Position numbers and translations under genes: made by a program. Shown here piece by piece: positions 16,156-29,751 of a DNA stretch of 64,000 bases. Below the pieces are notes generated by a model. The model searched no databases. It was given only the letters and a program-made list of their open reading frames with translations, and was not told the origin of the DNA. Source of the DNA: Nakamurella aerolata (lineage in GTDB: Bacteria > Actinomycetota > Actinomycetes > Mycobacteriales > Nakamurellaceae); NCBI RefSeq assembly GCF_013002705.1, contig NZ_JABEND010000002.1, positions 434,001 through 498,000 on the forward strand, written 5' to 3'. Position 1 is the stretch's first letter. Each line of letters begins with the position of its first letter.

Positions 16156-19100
16156 TTGGCAGTCAGCACCCCAGTCAAGAAGACCACCCAGTCCACCGAT
16201 CCGGCCCCCAACACTAAGCGGGTGTCGTTCGCCAAACTTCGTGAGCCCCTTGAGGTTCCGAACCTGTTGGACCTGCAGACCGATTCGTTCCAGTGGCTGA
16301 TCGGCCACCCGGACTGGCGGGCCAAGCAGGACGGCGAGGTGGCCTCCGGCCTGGACGAGATCCTGGCCGAGATTTCCCCCATCGAAGATTTCTCCGGCAA
16401 CCTCTCGCTGAGCTTCTCCGACCCGTGGTTCGACGAGGTCAAGGCCACCGAGGCGGACTGCCGCGAGAAAGACATGACCTACTCGGCTCCGCTGTTCGTC
16501 ACCGCCGAGTTCATGAACGCCGAAACCGGCGAGATCAAGTCGCAGACCGTGTTCATGGGCGACTTCCCGATGATGACGTCCAAGGGCACCTTCATCATCA
16601 ACGGCACCGACCGTGTCGTGGTGTCCCAGCTGGTGCGCTCGCCAGGTGTCTACTTCGAGCGCAACCTCGACAAGACCGCGGGCAAAGAGGTCTTCGCCGT
16701 CAAGGTGATCCCGTCCCGCGGTGCCTGGCTCGAGCTGGACATCGACAAGCGCGACACCATCGGCGTCCGGATCGACCGCAAGCGTCGGCAGCCGGTCACC
16801 GTGCTGCTGAAGGCGCTGGGCTGGGACGAGGCTCGGATCCGCGAGAAGTTCGGCTGGTCCGAGGTGCTGTTGTCCACCCTGGAGAAGGATCACATCGCCG
16901 GGCAGGACGAAGCCCTGCTCGACATCTACCGCAAGCTGCGTCCCGGCGAGCCGCCGACCCGCGAGTCCGCCGAGAACCTGCTGCAGAACCTGTTCTTCCG
17001 CGACAAGCGCTACGACCTGGCCAAGGTCGGCCGGTACAAGCTGAACAAGAAGCTCGGCCTGAACGAGCCGACCACCGTCGGCACCCTCACCGAGGACGAC
17101 CTGGTGGCCGTCATCGAGTACCTGCTGCGGCTGCACGACGGCCAGGAGACCTGGACCGTCCGCGGCCAGGAGCTGCCGGTCGAGGTGGACGACATCGACC
17201 ACTTCGGCAACCGCCGGCTGCGCACCGTGGGTGAGCTGATCCAGAACCAGGTCAGGGTCGGTCTTTCCCGCATGGAGCGGGTGGTCCGCGAACGGATGAC
17301 GACCCAGGACGTCGAGGCGATCACGCCGCAGACCCTGATCAACATCCGTCCGGTGGTCGCCAGCATCCGCGAGTTCTTCGGCACCAGCCAGCTCTCGCAG
17401 TTCATGCAGCAGACCAACCCGCTGGACGGGCTCACCCACAAGCGGCGACTCTCGGCGCTCGGCCCCGGCGGTCTGTCCCGCGACCGGGCCAGCCTCGAGG
17501 TGCGCGACGTGCACTCCAGCCACTACGGCCGGATGTGCCCGATCGAGACCCCTGAGGGCCCGAACATCGGCCTGATCGGCTCGCTCGCCACCTTCGCGCG
17601 GGTCAACCCGTTCGGCTTCATCGAGACGCCGTACCGCAAGGTCGAGGACGGCAAGGTCACCGACCAGATCGACTACCTGACCGCCGACGAGGAAGACCGC
17701 CACGTCATCGCCCAGGCCAACGCCAAGCTGGGTGCCGACGGTGCGTTCTCCGAGGGCGTTGTGCTGGCCCGCCGCAAGGGCGGCGAGGTCGACCAGGTCA
17801 CCCCGGCCGACGTCGACTACATGGACGTCAGCCCGCGGCAGACCGTCTCGGTGGCCACCGCGATGATCCCGTTCCTCGAGCACGACGAGGCCAACCGGGC
17901 GCTGATGGGCGCCAACATGCAGCGGCAGAGCGTTCCGCTGGTGCGCAGCGAATCCCCGCTGGTCGGCACCGGCATGGAGCTGCGGGCCGCGGTGGACGCC
18001 GGTGACGTGGTGCTCGCCGACGTCGACGGCGTCGTCGAGGAGGTCACCGCCGACTTCGTCTCGGTGATGAGCGACGAGGGCAGCCACAAGACCTACCGGC
18101 TGCAGAAGTTCGTCAGGTCCAACCAGGGCACCTCGATCAACCAGCGGCCGATCGTGGCCGAGGGTGACCGGGTGCACTCCGGCCAGGTCATCGCCGACGG
18201 TCCCTGCACCGAGGGCGGCGAGATGGCGCTCGGCCGCAACCTGCTGGTCGCCTTCATGCCGTGGGAGGGCCACAACTTCGAGGACGCCATCATCCTGTCC
18301 CAGCGCGTGGTGCAGGACGACGTGATGACCTCGATCCACATCGAAGAGCACGAGATCGACGCCCGCGACACCAAGCTGGGCTCCGAGGAGATCACCAGGG
18401 ACATCCCGAACGTCTCCGAAGAGGTCCTCGCCGATCTCGACGAGCGTGGCATCGTCCGGATCGGTGCCGAGGTGCAGGACGGCGACATCCTGGTCGGCAA
18501 GGTCACCCCGAAGGGCGAGACCGAGCTGACCCCTGAGGAGCGGCTGCTGCGCGCGATCTTCGGTGAGAAGGCCCGCGAGGTCCGCGACACCTCCCTGAAG
18601 GTGCCGCACGGCGAGACCGGCAAGGTGATCGGCGTCCGGGTGTTCACCCGCGACGAGGACGATGCCGAGCTGCCCGCCGGCGTCAACGAGCTGGTCAGGG
18701 TGTACGTGGCCCAGAAGCGCAAGATCCAGGACGGCGACAAACTCGCCGGCCGGCACGGCAACAAGGGCGTCATCGGCAAGATCCTGCCGGTGGAGGACAT
18801 GCCGTTCCTGCCGGACGGCACCCCGGTCGACATCGTGCTGAACCCGCACGGTGTGCCGCGCCGGATGAACATCGGCCAGATCCTGGAGACCCACCTCGGG
18901 TGGGTCGCCGCGCAGGGCTGGGAGATCGTCGGCGAGCCGGAGTGGGCCGAGAACATCTCGGCGCGCGAGGCCGAGCCGTTCACCCGCACCGCGAGCCCGG
19001 TGTTCGACGGCGCCACCGAGTCCGAGATCGCCGGCCTGCTGGAATCGGCGCGGCCCAACCGCGACGGTGACCGGATGGTCGACGTCGAGGGCAAGGCGCA

Positions 19101-19614
19101 GCTGTTCGACGGGCGCTCCGGCGAGCCCTTCCCGTACCCGGTCGCGGTTGGCTACATGTACATGCTGAAGCTGAACCACCTGGTCGACGACAAGATCCAC
19201 GCCAGGTCCACCGGCCCGTACTCGATGATCACCCAGCAGCCGCTGGGCGGTAAGGCGCAGTTCGGTGGCCAGCGGTTCGGCGAGATGGAGTGCTGGGCCA
19301 TGCAGGCCTACGGCGCGGCCTACACGCTGCAGGAGCTCTTGACCATCAAGAGCGACGACATCGTCGGCCGGGTCAAGGTCTACGAGGCCGTCGTCAAGGG
19401 CGAGAACATCCCAGAGCCCGGCATCCCCGAGTCGTTCAAGGTGCTGCTCAAGGAGCTGCAGGCGCTGTGCCTGAACGTCGAGGTGCTCTCCAGCGACGGC
19501 GTCGCCATCGAGATGCGTGACAGCGACGACGACGACCTGGAGCGGGCCGCCGCGAACCTCGGCATCAACCTGTCCCGCAACGAGTCGGCCAGCGTCGACG
19601 ACCTCGTCAACTGA
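16156..19614 (+). CDS. rpoB: DNA-directed RNA polymerase subunit beta
   Basis: A 1152-residue beta subunit with all the usual blocks: [24 protein letters not shown], the rifampicin region [10 protein letters not shown]...[41 protein letters not shown], and the C-terminal [22 protein letters not shown] 16156 is chosen because GGAAGGA precedes it and it gives the actinobacterial N-terminus; an upstream ATG (16072) gives a non-homologous extension without a site. The rifampicin-binding cluster differs from the usual sequence: residues 418, 420 and 424 are Q, T and D where D, N and S are typical (E. coli 516, 518 and 522). rpoC follows after 131 bp. Confidence 0.97.
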   Translation: MAVSTPVKKTTQSTDPAPNTKRVSFAKLREPLEVPNLLDLQTDSFQWLIGHPDWRAKQDGEVASGLDEILAEISPIEDFSGNLSLSFSDPWFDEVKATEADCREKDMTYSAPLFVTAEFMNAETGEIKSQTVFMGDFPMMTSKGTFIINGTDRVVVSQLVRSPGVYFERNLDKTAGKEVFAVKVIPSRGAWLELDIDKRDTIGVRIDRKRRQPVTVLLKALGWDEARIREKFGWSEVLLSTLEKDHIAGQDEALLDIYRKLRPGEPPTRESAENLLQNLFFRDKRYDLAKVGRYKLNKKLGLNEPTTVGTLTEDDLVAVIEYLLRLHDGQETWTVRGQELPVEVDDIDHFGNRRLRTVGELIQNQVRVGLSRMERVVRERMTTQDVEAITPQTLINIRPVVASIREFFGTSQLSQFMQQTNPLDGLTHKRRLSALGPGGLSRDRASLEVRDVHSSHYGRMCPIETPEGPNIGLIGSLATFARVNPFGFIETPYRKVEDGKVTDQIDYLTADEEDRHVIAQANAKLGADGAFSEGVVLARRKGGEVDQVTPADVDYMDVSPRQTVSVATAMIPFLEHDEANRALMGANMQRQSVPLVRSESPLVGTGMELRAAVDAGDVVLADVDGVVEEVTADFVSVMSDEGSHKTYRLQKFVRSNQGTSINQRPIVAEGDRVHSGQVIADGPCTEGGEMALGRNLLVAFMPWEGHNFEDAIILSQRVVQDDVMTSIHIEEHEIDARDTKLGSEEITRDIPNVSEEVLADLDERGIVRIGAEVQDGDILVGKVTPKGETELTPEERLLRAIFGEKAREVRDTSLKVPHGETGKVIGVRVFTRDEDDAELPAGVNELVRVYVAQKRKIQDGDKLAGRHGNKGVIGKILPVEDMPFLPDGTPVDIVLNPHGVPRRMNIGQILETHLGWVAAQGWEIVGEPEWAENISAREAEPFTRTASPVFDGATESEIAGLLESARPNRDGDRMVDVEGKAQLFDGRSGEPFPYPVAVGYMYMLKLNHLVDDKIHARSTGPYSMITQQPLGGKAQFGGQRFGEMECWAMQAYGAAYTLQELLTIKSDDIVGRVKVYEAVVKGENIPEPGIPESFKVLLKELQALCLNVEVLSSDGVAIEMRDSDDDDLERAAANLGINLSRNESASVDDLVN

Positions 19615-19745
19615 GCGGCTGCGGAGCCGAACAACTAGACAACGGTGGTGCCGCGCTTCGCGGCGCGGCACCACCCGACTCCTCCGTCCGGACATTGCGG
19701 ATGCGTGACCGGACACCATTTCTCATAGCAAGGGACGTAACACAC

Positions 19746-23681
<3,936 letters not shown>

Positions 23682-23719
23682 CCATGAGCTCGTAGTGGCC
23701 CTGATGCCGCACTGACGTG

Positions 23720-23759
23720 AAAGGCCGGTTCCCCGACATTCGTTGGGGGACCGGCCTTT
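23720..23759 (+). terminator. terminator after rpoC
   Basis: AAAGGCCGGTTCCCC (23720-23734) pairs, with one G-T wobble, with GGGGGACCGGCCTTT (23745-23759), and TTTT follows. It is a classical intrinsic terminator. The rest of the gap to 24069 holds only a GCCCGGC-type inverted repeat near 23825-23855. Confidence 0.9.
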
Positions 23760-24069
23760 TGCTATCCGCTGTGCTCGTCGGCGCCGCCTGCGGGTGGCGG
23801 GCGCCGCTTGGCTTCGCCGCGCCTGCCCGGCTGCGCAGGCTTGCCGGGCAGCAGCGGCTGCAGAGACGCGGCCACCCGTCACCCTGCGGCAGCGCCGCCG
23901 TTGAGCCGGTCGCAGTTTCGACCTGAGCTGCCTCCAGTGCGCCAGATTCCTGGCTACGGGCCGGATTCGCGTCACTGTGGGCAGCTCGGGTACACACTTC
24001 GGGCGGTGCAGCTACGGCACCGCAGATATTCGGTAGTACCGCGCAACCGGTCTCGTTAGCCTCGGCCGC

Positions 24070-24837
24070 GTGACGGAGAGCGGATACGAGAACCCGGTGG
24101 CGGCGCGCACGTACGACCTGGAGAACAGCGGGCGCAGCGATTTCGAGTTCTACCTCGACCTCGCCGGCGAACTCAGCCAGGACAGCGCGGGCGACTTCGC
24201 CGTCCTTGACATCGGATGCGGCACCGGGGCGCTCGGCGTCGACCTCGCCGAGGCCGGCTATCGCGTCACCGGGGTCGACCCTGCGCAGGCGATGCTCGAC
24301 GTTGCCCGGAACCGGCCGGGCGGCGACCGGGTCACCTGGATCCACGGGTATGCCGGCGATGTGGGGGAGGGCATCGCCGATCTGGCGATCATGACAGGCC
24401 ACGTCGCGCAGTACTTCATCACCGACCAGGCGTGGGCCGAGGTGCTCCGCAACGCCTACCACGCCTTGCGCCCCGGTGGCAGGCTGGCCTTCGAGAGCCG
24501 CAATGTCGGCGCTCGGGCCTGGGAGCGCTGGGTTCCTGAGCACTCGCTGCGCACCGTCCCACACCCCGACGGCGGTGACTTCACCACCTGGCACGAGCTT
24601 GTCGACGTTGACGAGGACGCCACCGGCGCGGTCATCGAGACGCACCGCTCCGTCACGGAGTACGCCGGCTCCAGCCGAACCAGCCCGGACGAGACGTTGA
24701 TCTTCCGCCCGCTGGCCCGTCTCAAGAGCACTGTGGAAGCGGCCGGTTTCAGCATCGAGCGCAGCTACGGAGACTGGACGCGTGGACCGATCACCGCCGG
24801 CAGCGTCGAGAACATCCTGATTTCCCAGCGTTCCTGA
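24070..24837 (+). CDS. SAM-dependent class I methyltransferase
   Basis: A 255-residue methyltransferase. Motif I is VLDIGCGTGALGVDLAEAGY (about residues 45-64), an acidic residue follows in VTGVDPAQAMLDVA, and a post-motif region HALRPGGRLAFESRN is present. The substrate is unknown. TTAGCC ends 8 nt before the GTG, and no ribosome-binding site is seen, so the message may be leaderless. It is a single gene after the rpoC terminator. Confidence 0.85.
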   Translation: MTESGYENPVAARTYDLENSGRSDFEFYLDLAGELSQDSAGDFAVLDIGCGTGALGVDLAEAGYRVTGVDPAQAMLDVARNRPGGDRVTWIHGYAGDVGEGIADLAIMTGHVAQYFITDQAWAEVLRNAYHALRPGGRLAFESRNVGARAWERWVPEHSLRTVPHPDGGDFTTWHELVDVDEDATGAVIETHRSVTEYAGSSRTSPDETLIFRPLARLKSTVEAAGFSIERSYGDWTRGPITAGSVENILISQRS

Positions 24838-24899
24838 ACTCGGCAACGGCCCTTCCCGCGCAGTGGCCGGCGGCCCCGGAGCGTGGCAAACCCCTGGCA

Positions 24900-25493
24900 A
24901 TGCCACGGAAATGGGCGCACACTCATCCGATGCAGTGGGTGATGCTGTGCCTGCTGGTGGCCATGGTTATCGCCGTCGCGGCGACAGCGGCGCACGCGGT
25001 GCGGCTGCTTCACGACCGGCGTCCGCCGGCAGCGCCGAAGAAGACTCGGGCGTCGGCGACGGTTGTGCGTCCCGCGCGGTCAACGCACCCCGCCCGTCCA
25101 GCACCGGCCGGCGACGCCCCTGCCCAGTGGGATCCGGCCGACATCGCTGAGCTTGCCGAACGTTTCGCCGCCGTTGCGGCCGAGCAGGCCAGGGCACACA
25201 GCTTCGCCATCGGCATGCGGCTGCGGGTGCTCGCCCACCGCCGGGTGCCGCTGCGCGCGGTGCAGCCCGCCCCAGCGCACGGGACCGCCCGGATCTGCTT
25301 CGCCGACGGCACCGTCGTCATCGCCAGGGCCGCCCGCCCCGGCGAACTGCTGACCCTGGTGTGCGGTGTGCACCGCGCCGCCACCTGCCTCGCGGCCTGG
25401 GACACCGGCCCGCACGTCACCACCATGCGCTTTGCCTGGAACCACGGCCACACCGCCGATCTCATCGCCATCGGGCTCGACAACTCCGACTGA
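24900..25493 (+). CDS. hypothetical single-span membrane protein
   Basis: A 197-residue protein I do not recognise. It has a short basic N-terminus, one membrane segment (QWVMLCLLVAMVIAVAATAA, about residues 12-31), a basic Pro-rich linker and a folded domain of about 120 residues. That domain starts at DPADIAELAERFAAVAAEQARAHS and contains two cysteines (LVCGVHRAATCLAAW). The order suggests a cytoplasmic N-terminus and an exported domain, or the reverse. ATG 24930 is an alternative start that still keeps the helix. Confidence 0.6.
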   Translation: MPRKWAHTHPMQWVMLCLLVAMVIAVAATAAHAVRLLHDRRPPAAPKKTRASATVVRPARSTHPARPAPAGDAPAQWDPADIAELAERFAAVAAEQARAHSFAIGMRLRVLAHRRVPLRAVQPAPAHGTARICFADGTVVIARAARPGELLTLVCGVHRAATCLAAWDTGPHVTTMRFAWNHGHTADLIAIGLDNSD

Positions 25494-25553
25494 TCGGCCG
25501 CGCAGCCCGGCTCGCCCCGATCCGTGGGTGCCGAGCTCAGTAGGGTGCTGATC

Positions 25554-26087
25554 GTGGCCGACACCAAAGACTGGACCTGGACCATCGAGCGCAGCTGCCC
25601 GGAGTGCGGTTTCGACGCCGGCGCTGTGCCGGCCGGCGACATCGGCGATGCGGTGCTGCGGCTGACCGAGCCATGGCAGCAGGTGCTGCGGCGCCGGGAC
25701 GTCGCGGACCGGCCGGACCCACAGGTGTGGTCTCCGCTGGAGTACGGCGCGCACATCCGCGACGTTTGCCAGATTTTCGCGGTGCGGTTGCGGCAGCTGC
25801 TCACCGAGGACGACGCCCGGTTCACCAACTGGGACCAGGACGCCACCGCGGAGCAGTCCCGTTACGCCGAGCAGGATCCGCTGGTGGTGGCCGGCGACAT
25901 TCGCTCGGCAGCCGAATCCCTCGCGGTCGCGTACCGGGGCGTGCCGGACCGAGCCTGGGGGCGAAAAGGTCTGCGCAGCAACGGATCAGAGTTCACCGTG
26001 CTCACCCTCGGACAGTATCTGCTGCACGACCTGGCCCATCATCTGGTGGACGTGCGAGCGGTGCCGGGCACCGCCGCAGCGCACTGA
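25554..26087 (+). CDS. DinB-superfamily protein (mycothiol-dependent enzyme type)
   Basis: A 177-residue four-helix DinB/MDMPI-type protein beginning DTKDWTWTIERSCPECGFD. Metal-binding candidates are the histidine in SPLEYGAHIRDV and the pair in LLHDLAHHLVDV, the usual three-His set. Relatives transfer or use mycothiol or bacillithiol on small electrophiles; the exact reaction is unknown. GTG 25554 is chosen because TAGGGT (25541-25546) lies 7 nt before it, a leaderless layout; GTG 25524 and 25545 are in frame. It converges on the lipoprotein gene with only 15 bp between the ends. Confidence 0.78.
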   Translation: MADTKDWTWTIERSCPECGFDAGAVPAGDIGDAVLRLTEPWQQVLRRRDVADRPDPQVWSPLEYGAHIRDVCQIFAVRLRQLLTEDDARFTNWDQDATAEQSRYAEQDPLVVAGDIRSAAESLAVAYRGVPDRAWGRKGLRSNGSEFTVLTLGQYLLHDLAHHLVDVRAVPGTAAAH

Positions 26088-26102
26088 ACCGGCCGGGGAG
26101 TC

Positions 26103-27623
26103 TCAGCCGAGCTTGGCCAGCAGCTCGGCCTGCTTGCGCACCGGCCCGATCACCATCTTGTTGACGTCCGGTTTCGGTGCCACCAGTGCTCTCGCGGTGA
26201 ACAGGAAGGCGTAGCGGCCCACGTTGCCGGCACAGACGTAGGTGGTGGCCGGCACATCGGTCGGATCGACCGAGCTGCTGGTGGCCGCGAAGCACACGGT
26301 GTCCTTGGTCGGTGCCTTCACCGCGATGCGTTGGCCGGCAATGGTTTTCTGCTCGTAGGCGAGCCGGTAGAGGCCTTCGCGCAGCGAGACGGCGGCCGCC
26401 GGGTGCACGGTGCGGTACACCCGGGCGCCGCCGAGCGCAATGGTGTCCACCTCTGCCTTGTGGATCAGTTTCTGCTCCTCAGGGCTGGTCGCGTCGTCGA
26501 TGGTGAGCGCCGGTGCGGCGGCGGCCGGGAAGGCGCCGAGCTTGCCGCCGGGGTAGCGGGCGCCGCCGGGCCCGGCCGCAATGGTGTGGGCGGCCAGCTT
26601 GGTGGGATCTGGGTTGAGCGTCGCCAGGCTTCCCGGCGGGGTCGGGCGGAAACCGGTCAGTGCGCGGCTCACCCGCTGCTGCAGTCCGGCGAGCACCCGC
26701 ACGGTGGGTGGGCCGGCCCCGCCGTCGGGGGAGTCCACGATCGACGTGGAGTGGTCCAGCACCAGCACCAGCCGGTCCTGCCGCCTGATCGTTGACAGGT
26801 AAAAGCGCGGATCAACCTCGAAAGCCCGTGCGGCGCCACCGAAACTGCGGCTGGCGCCGATGGCGAACGATCGGACGTCGGTCAGTTTCTGGCGCCGCTT
26901 GGCGTCGAGGGCCGACACCGCGGTGCTGGCCGATGCGACGTCCTGGTACTCGAGCACCGAAAGGGTCAGCACGGCAGCGTTCTGCGGGTTCTCGAAGTAA
27001 TAGCAGTCGCGGTAGCCGGCGACCAGCCCGCGCTGGGTGGCGCCACCCTTGGGGTCGCGGACGATGAGCTCGGCGCCGGAACGGTACGGCGCATCGTGGC
27101 CGCCGCACGGAATCCAGCCGGTTCCGGCCAGCCCGGGGGCGGCGGCGGTCAGCAGCCGGGCGGCCTCGGCGCCGGCGCCGCGGGCTTGCTCCTTGCTGAG
27201 TGCCGGGACGGGCTTGGGCGGCTGAGTGCCGTCGACGCGCGATGTTCGCGCTGACGTTGCAGCGGTGGGTGGCCCGGATGCCGGGGCCAAGGTGGCCGCG
27301 CCGGCCGACCTGGCAGCGGAAGCGGTCCGGCCGGCGTCGCCGGTTGCCTTTCCCGACGGGGTGGACGCGGCCGCGGCTGTCGCCGGGGCAGCAGGGTCGG
27401 CCCCGGTAGCCGCTGTCGCCGGGGCAGCGGGGTCGGCCCCGGTAGTCGCCGCGGCGGCACGGTCGGCCCCGGTAACCGCTTGGCCGGCACCGCCGGCCGC
27501 TGCGGGCGCGGGCGCTGCGCTGTCCGGCACCGCGCTGTCCGGCACCGCGCACCCGCCGGCCCCGATCACGGCGGCCGCGAGGGCCGCGAGTACGGCTCGG
27601 CGGGGCGACTCGAAGGTTTTCAT
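26103..27623 (-). CDS. lipoprotein, DUF7373-like
   Basis: A 506-residue exported lipoprotein with lipobox IGAGGC (Cys about 25). An Ala/Pro/Thr/Gly-rich region follows to about residue 130, then a folded domain from SKEQARGAGAEAARLLTAAAPGL to the end. Cysteines occur at IPCGGHD, YRDCYYF, TVCFAA and TYVCAGN. The domain pattern recalls the two-part DUF7373 lipoproteins common in mycobacteria, whose function is unknown. The low-complexity part has a 36-bp tandem repeat (27376-27447). ATG 27623 is chosen over an adjacent TTG. It is divergent from the glycosyltransferase operon and separated by 235 bp, so it might share its control. Confidence 0.7.
   Translation of the reverse strand: MKTFESPRRAVLAALAAAVIGAGGCAVPDSAVPDSAAPAPAAAGGAGQAVTGADRAAAATTGADPAAPATAATGADPAAPATAAAASTPSGKATGDAGRTASAARSAGAATLAPASGPPTAATSARTSRVDGTQPPKPVPALSKEQARGAGAEAARLLTAAAPGLAGTGWIPCGGHDAPYRSGAELIVRDPKGGATQRGLVAGYRDCYYFENPQNAAVLTLSVLEYQDVASASTAVSALDAKRRQKLTDVRSFAIGASRSFGGAARAFEVDPRFYLSTIRRQDRLVLVLDHSTSIVDSPDGGAGPPTVRVLAGLQQRVSRALTGFRPTPPGSLATLNPDPTKLAAHTIAAGPGGARYPGGKLGAFPAAAAPALTIDDATSPEEQKLIHKAEVDTIALGGARVYRTVHPAAAVSLREGLYRLAYEQKTIAGQRIAVKAPTKDTVCFAATSSSVDPTDVPATTYVCAGNVGRYAFLFTARALVAPKPDVNKMVIGPVRKQAELLAKLG
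27376..27480. repeat. 36-bp in-frame tandem repeat within the lipoprotein gene
   Basis: Two near-identical 36-bp copies (27376-27411 and 27412-27447), followed by a partial third, encode a 12-residue AATTGADPAAPA-type unit on the minus strand. The repeat lengthens the presumed cell-wall linker. Confidence 0.75.
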
Positions 27624-27858
27624 CAATCACACCGACGTGGCCGTCTCGCGATCCGTTCCGTGCCGGAACGAGCTGGAGCGGAAATATCGGAACCGGATCC
27701 AGTGACGCTGCGTCAGTGGCAGTACCACCAACGGTGCATGCCCGGGGAGAACCGGGCTGCGCGGGGGACACCATCCGTGATCACCGTCGGTGCCGGCGCC
27801 CGGGCGGTTCAGCTTCGGCCGTCGCCGACTCTGACACCGAAAGGACGGTTCGGCAGCG

Positions 27859-29751
27859 ATGGACACCCCGAACGCGATGCCGGCGTTGATGGAGCATTCG
27901 TTCCGCAGCGGCATCGGCGAAGCCATCTCGAACTTCAGCTTCAGCGACATCGACTGGCACTCCGTGTGGCGGTGGTTCCCGATCGCGGTGGCCGGCATTG
28001 TGGTGTGGGCACTCTGGCTCTACCGGTTCATCCTGTCGAGGCGGGCCAAGCCGATCGTCACCAGCTTCCGGACCAGCACGTCTGTTGTGGTGCCCTCGTT
28101 CCATGAAGACGTGCCGATCCTGATGCGTTGCCTCGGTACCTGGCTGGCGCAGAACCCCTCTGAGGTCATCATCGTTCTCGACGTCGCCGATACCGAGGCA
28201 CTGCAGGCCATTCAGCAGCTCAACGATCCACGGGTCCGCCCGATCATGTTCCGGCACGCGGGCAAACGCTCGGCGCTCGGCGTCGGCATCAGAGCCGCGC
28301 GCGGAGAACTGTTGGTGCTGACCGACTCCGACACCCAGTGGGAGCCGGAGCTGTTGCAGAACGTACAGATGCCGTTCGCCGATCCGCAGGTCGGTGCCTG
28401 CTCGACGCAGCAGAACGTCTACGAGCGCAACACCAGCATCTGGCGGCGGATCGCCGACTGGCTGGTCAACCTGCGTTACTACGACTACGTCCCCGCGATG
28501 GGCAGAGCCGGTGCGGTGGCTTGTGTCTCCGGCCGTACCGGCGTCTACCGCCGCAGCGTGGTGCTGCCGGTGCTCGACAATCTGGAGAACGAGTTCTTCC
28601 TCGGCAGGCGGTGCGTCTCCGGGGACGACGGGCGGCTCACCTGGCTGGTGATCGCCTCCGGCTACAAGACGGTGCACCAGTCTTCGGCCAAAGCATTGTC
28701 GATGTTCCCGGCCAGCTTCCGGGCGTTCGTCAAGCAACGGGTGCGCTGGTCGCGCAACAGTTATCGGTGCTATCTGACCGCCGTCTACAAGGGCTGGCTG
28801 TGGCGGGTTCCGTTCGTCACCAAGGTGACCGTGCTGCAGATCTTGTTGACGCCGGTCACCATGGCAATCACCTTGGGATACATCGCTTTCAGCCGCATCG
28901 ACGGCACCATGCTCAGCATCGGCATGACGGTCGGCTGGGTGCTGCTGGGCCGGGGTATCCGCGGGGCGTCGCATCTGCGCCGGCATCCGCTGGAGATCTT
29001 CCTGCTGCCGGTGACGGCGCTGGTGGTCATCATGGTCGCCCTGCCGATCAAGCTGTACGCGTTCGTCACCATGAACAAGCAGGGCTGGCTGACCCGGCAC
29101 GCCGACCGGGTCGGTGGCGACGGCCAGAACGCCGCATCGTTGAACCGGTCGGCCGGTGCCGCGCCGCAGCGCGTGAAACAGGTTCTTCCGCAGCCTGTTT
29201 CACCGGTGCCGGTCGGTCCGGTCGAGCATGCTGTCCCGCCGCACGCCACCGGGCAACGAGCTGTTCCGCAGCGACCCGTCCCGCAGCGACCGGCTGCGCA
29301 GCGGCCCGTCCCGCAACGGCCGCTGCCGGTGCGCCCGGTCCAGCCCCGCCTTGCGGGGCACGGGCCGACGCCGCACCGACCGGCACCGGCGACAGTCGCC
29401 GGCCAGTCACAGCACGGGGCGCAGCCGAGGTTGCCGCACCAGCGCGACCGGGCGCAGCACCGCGCCGCTGAGCGTCCCGGGCGTCCGGTTGCCGACGCAA
29501 ACTCCGGCGCCGGCGACCAGACCATGCGGATCGCGGCGAACCGGATTCCGGTGCTGGCGACGGCCGAATCCGCTTCGCATGCCGGGCCCGCCGCCATCGC
29601 AGGACCGGCGAGCTCAGCGCGCAACCACCCGGTCCAGGCCGCTCGGGCGCCCCAGGCCGCTGCACCCAAGAGGATCGAATCCGGCCCGCAGGCCGACGAT
29701 CCCGACATCACCCGACGTGTTCCGATCCGACTCAGGGGGACCTCCAGATGA
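27859..29751 (+). CDS. processive family-2 glycosyltransferase (polysaccharide synthase)
   Basis: A 630-residue membrane protein. One membrane segment lies at residues ~41-59, then a cytosolic GT2 domain with VVVPSFHED, the DxD-type TDSD (D156, D158), SGDD (D256, D257) and the processivity motif QRVRW (293-297). Three more hydrophobic segments follow at ~325-345, 355-372 and 388-410, ending MNKQGWLTR. This order matches hyaluronan/chitin/alginate-type synthases (HasA, NodC, Alg8) that polymerise and export a sugar chain. Residues after ~420 are a long Pro/Gln/Arg/Ala-rich tail with QRPVPQRP repeats. The stop overlaps the next ATG by 4 nt. It is the first gene of a four-gene operon. The sugar substrate is not predictable from motifs alone. 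Confidence 0.86.
   Translation: MDTPNAMPALMEHSFRSGIGEAISNFSFSDIDWHSVWRWFPIAVAGIVVWALWLYRFILSRRAKPIVTSFRTSTSVVVPSFHEDVPILMRCLGTWLAQNPSEVIIVLDVADTEALQAIQQLNDPRVRPIMFRHAGKRSALGVGIRAARGELLVLTDSDTQWEPELLQNVQMPFADPQVGACSTQQNVYERNTSIWRRIADWLVNLRYYDYVPAMGRAGAVACVSGRTGVYRRSVVLPVLDNLENEFFLGRRCVSGDDGRLTWLVIASGYKTVHQSSAKALSMFPASFRAFVKQRVRWSRNSYRCYLTAVYKGWLWRVPFVTKVTVLQILLTPVTMAITLGYIAFSRIDGTMLSIGMTVGWVLLGRGIRGASHLRRHPLEIFLLPVTALVVIMVALPIKLYAFVTMNKQGWLTRHADRVGGDGQNAASLNRSAGAAPQRVKQVLPQPVSPVPVGPVEHAVPPHATGQRAVPQRPVPQRPAAQRPVPQRPLPVRPVQPRLAGHGPTPHRPAPATVAGQSQHGAQPRLPHQRDRAQHRAAERPGRPVADANSGAGDQTMRIAANRIPVLATAESASHAGPAAIAGPASSARNHPVQAARAPQAAAPKRIESGPQADDPDITRRVPIRLRGTSR

Noticed and set aside
26300-27705. 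Plus-strand frames overlapping the DUF7373-like lipoprotein
   Set aside because: Low-complexity antisense of the Ala/Pro-rich coding repeat; the minus-strand frame has a signal peptide, lipobox and cysteines.
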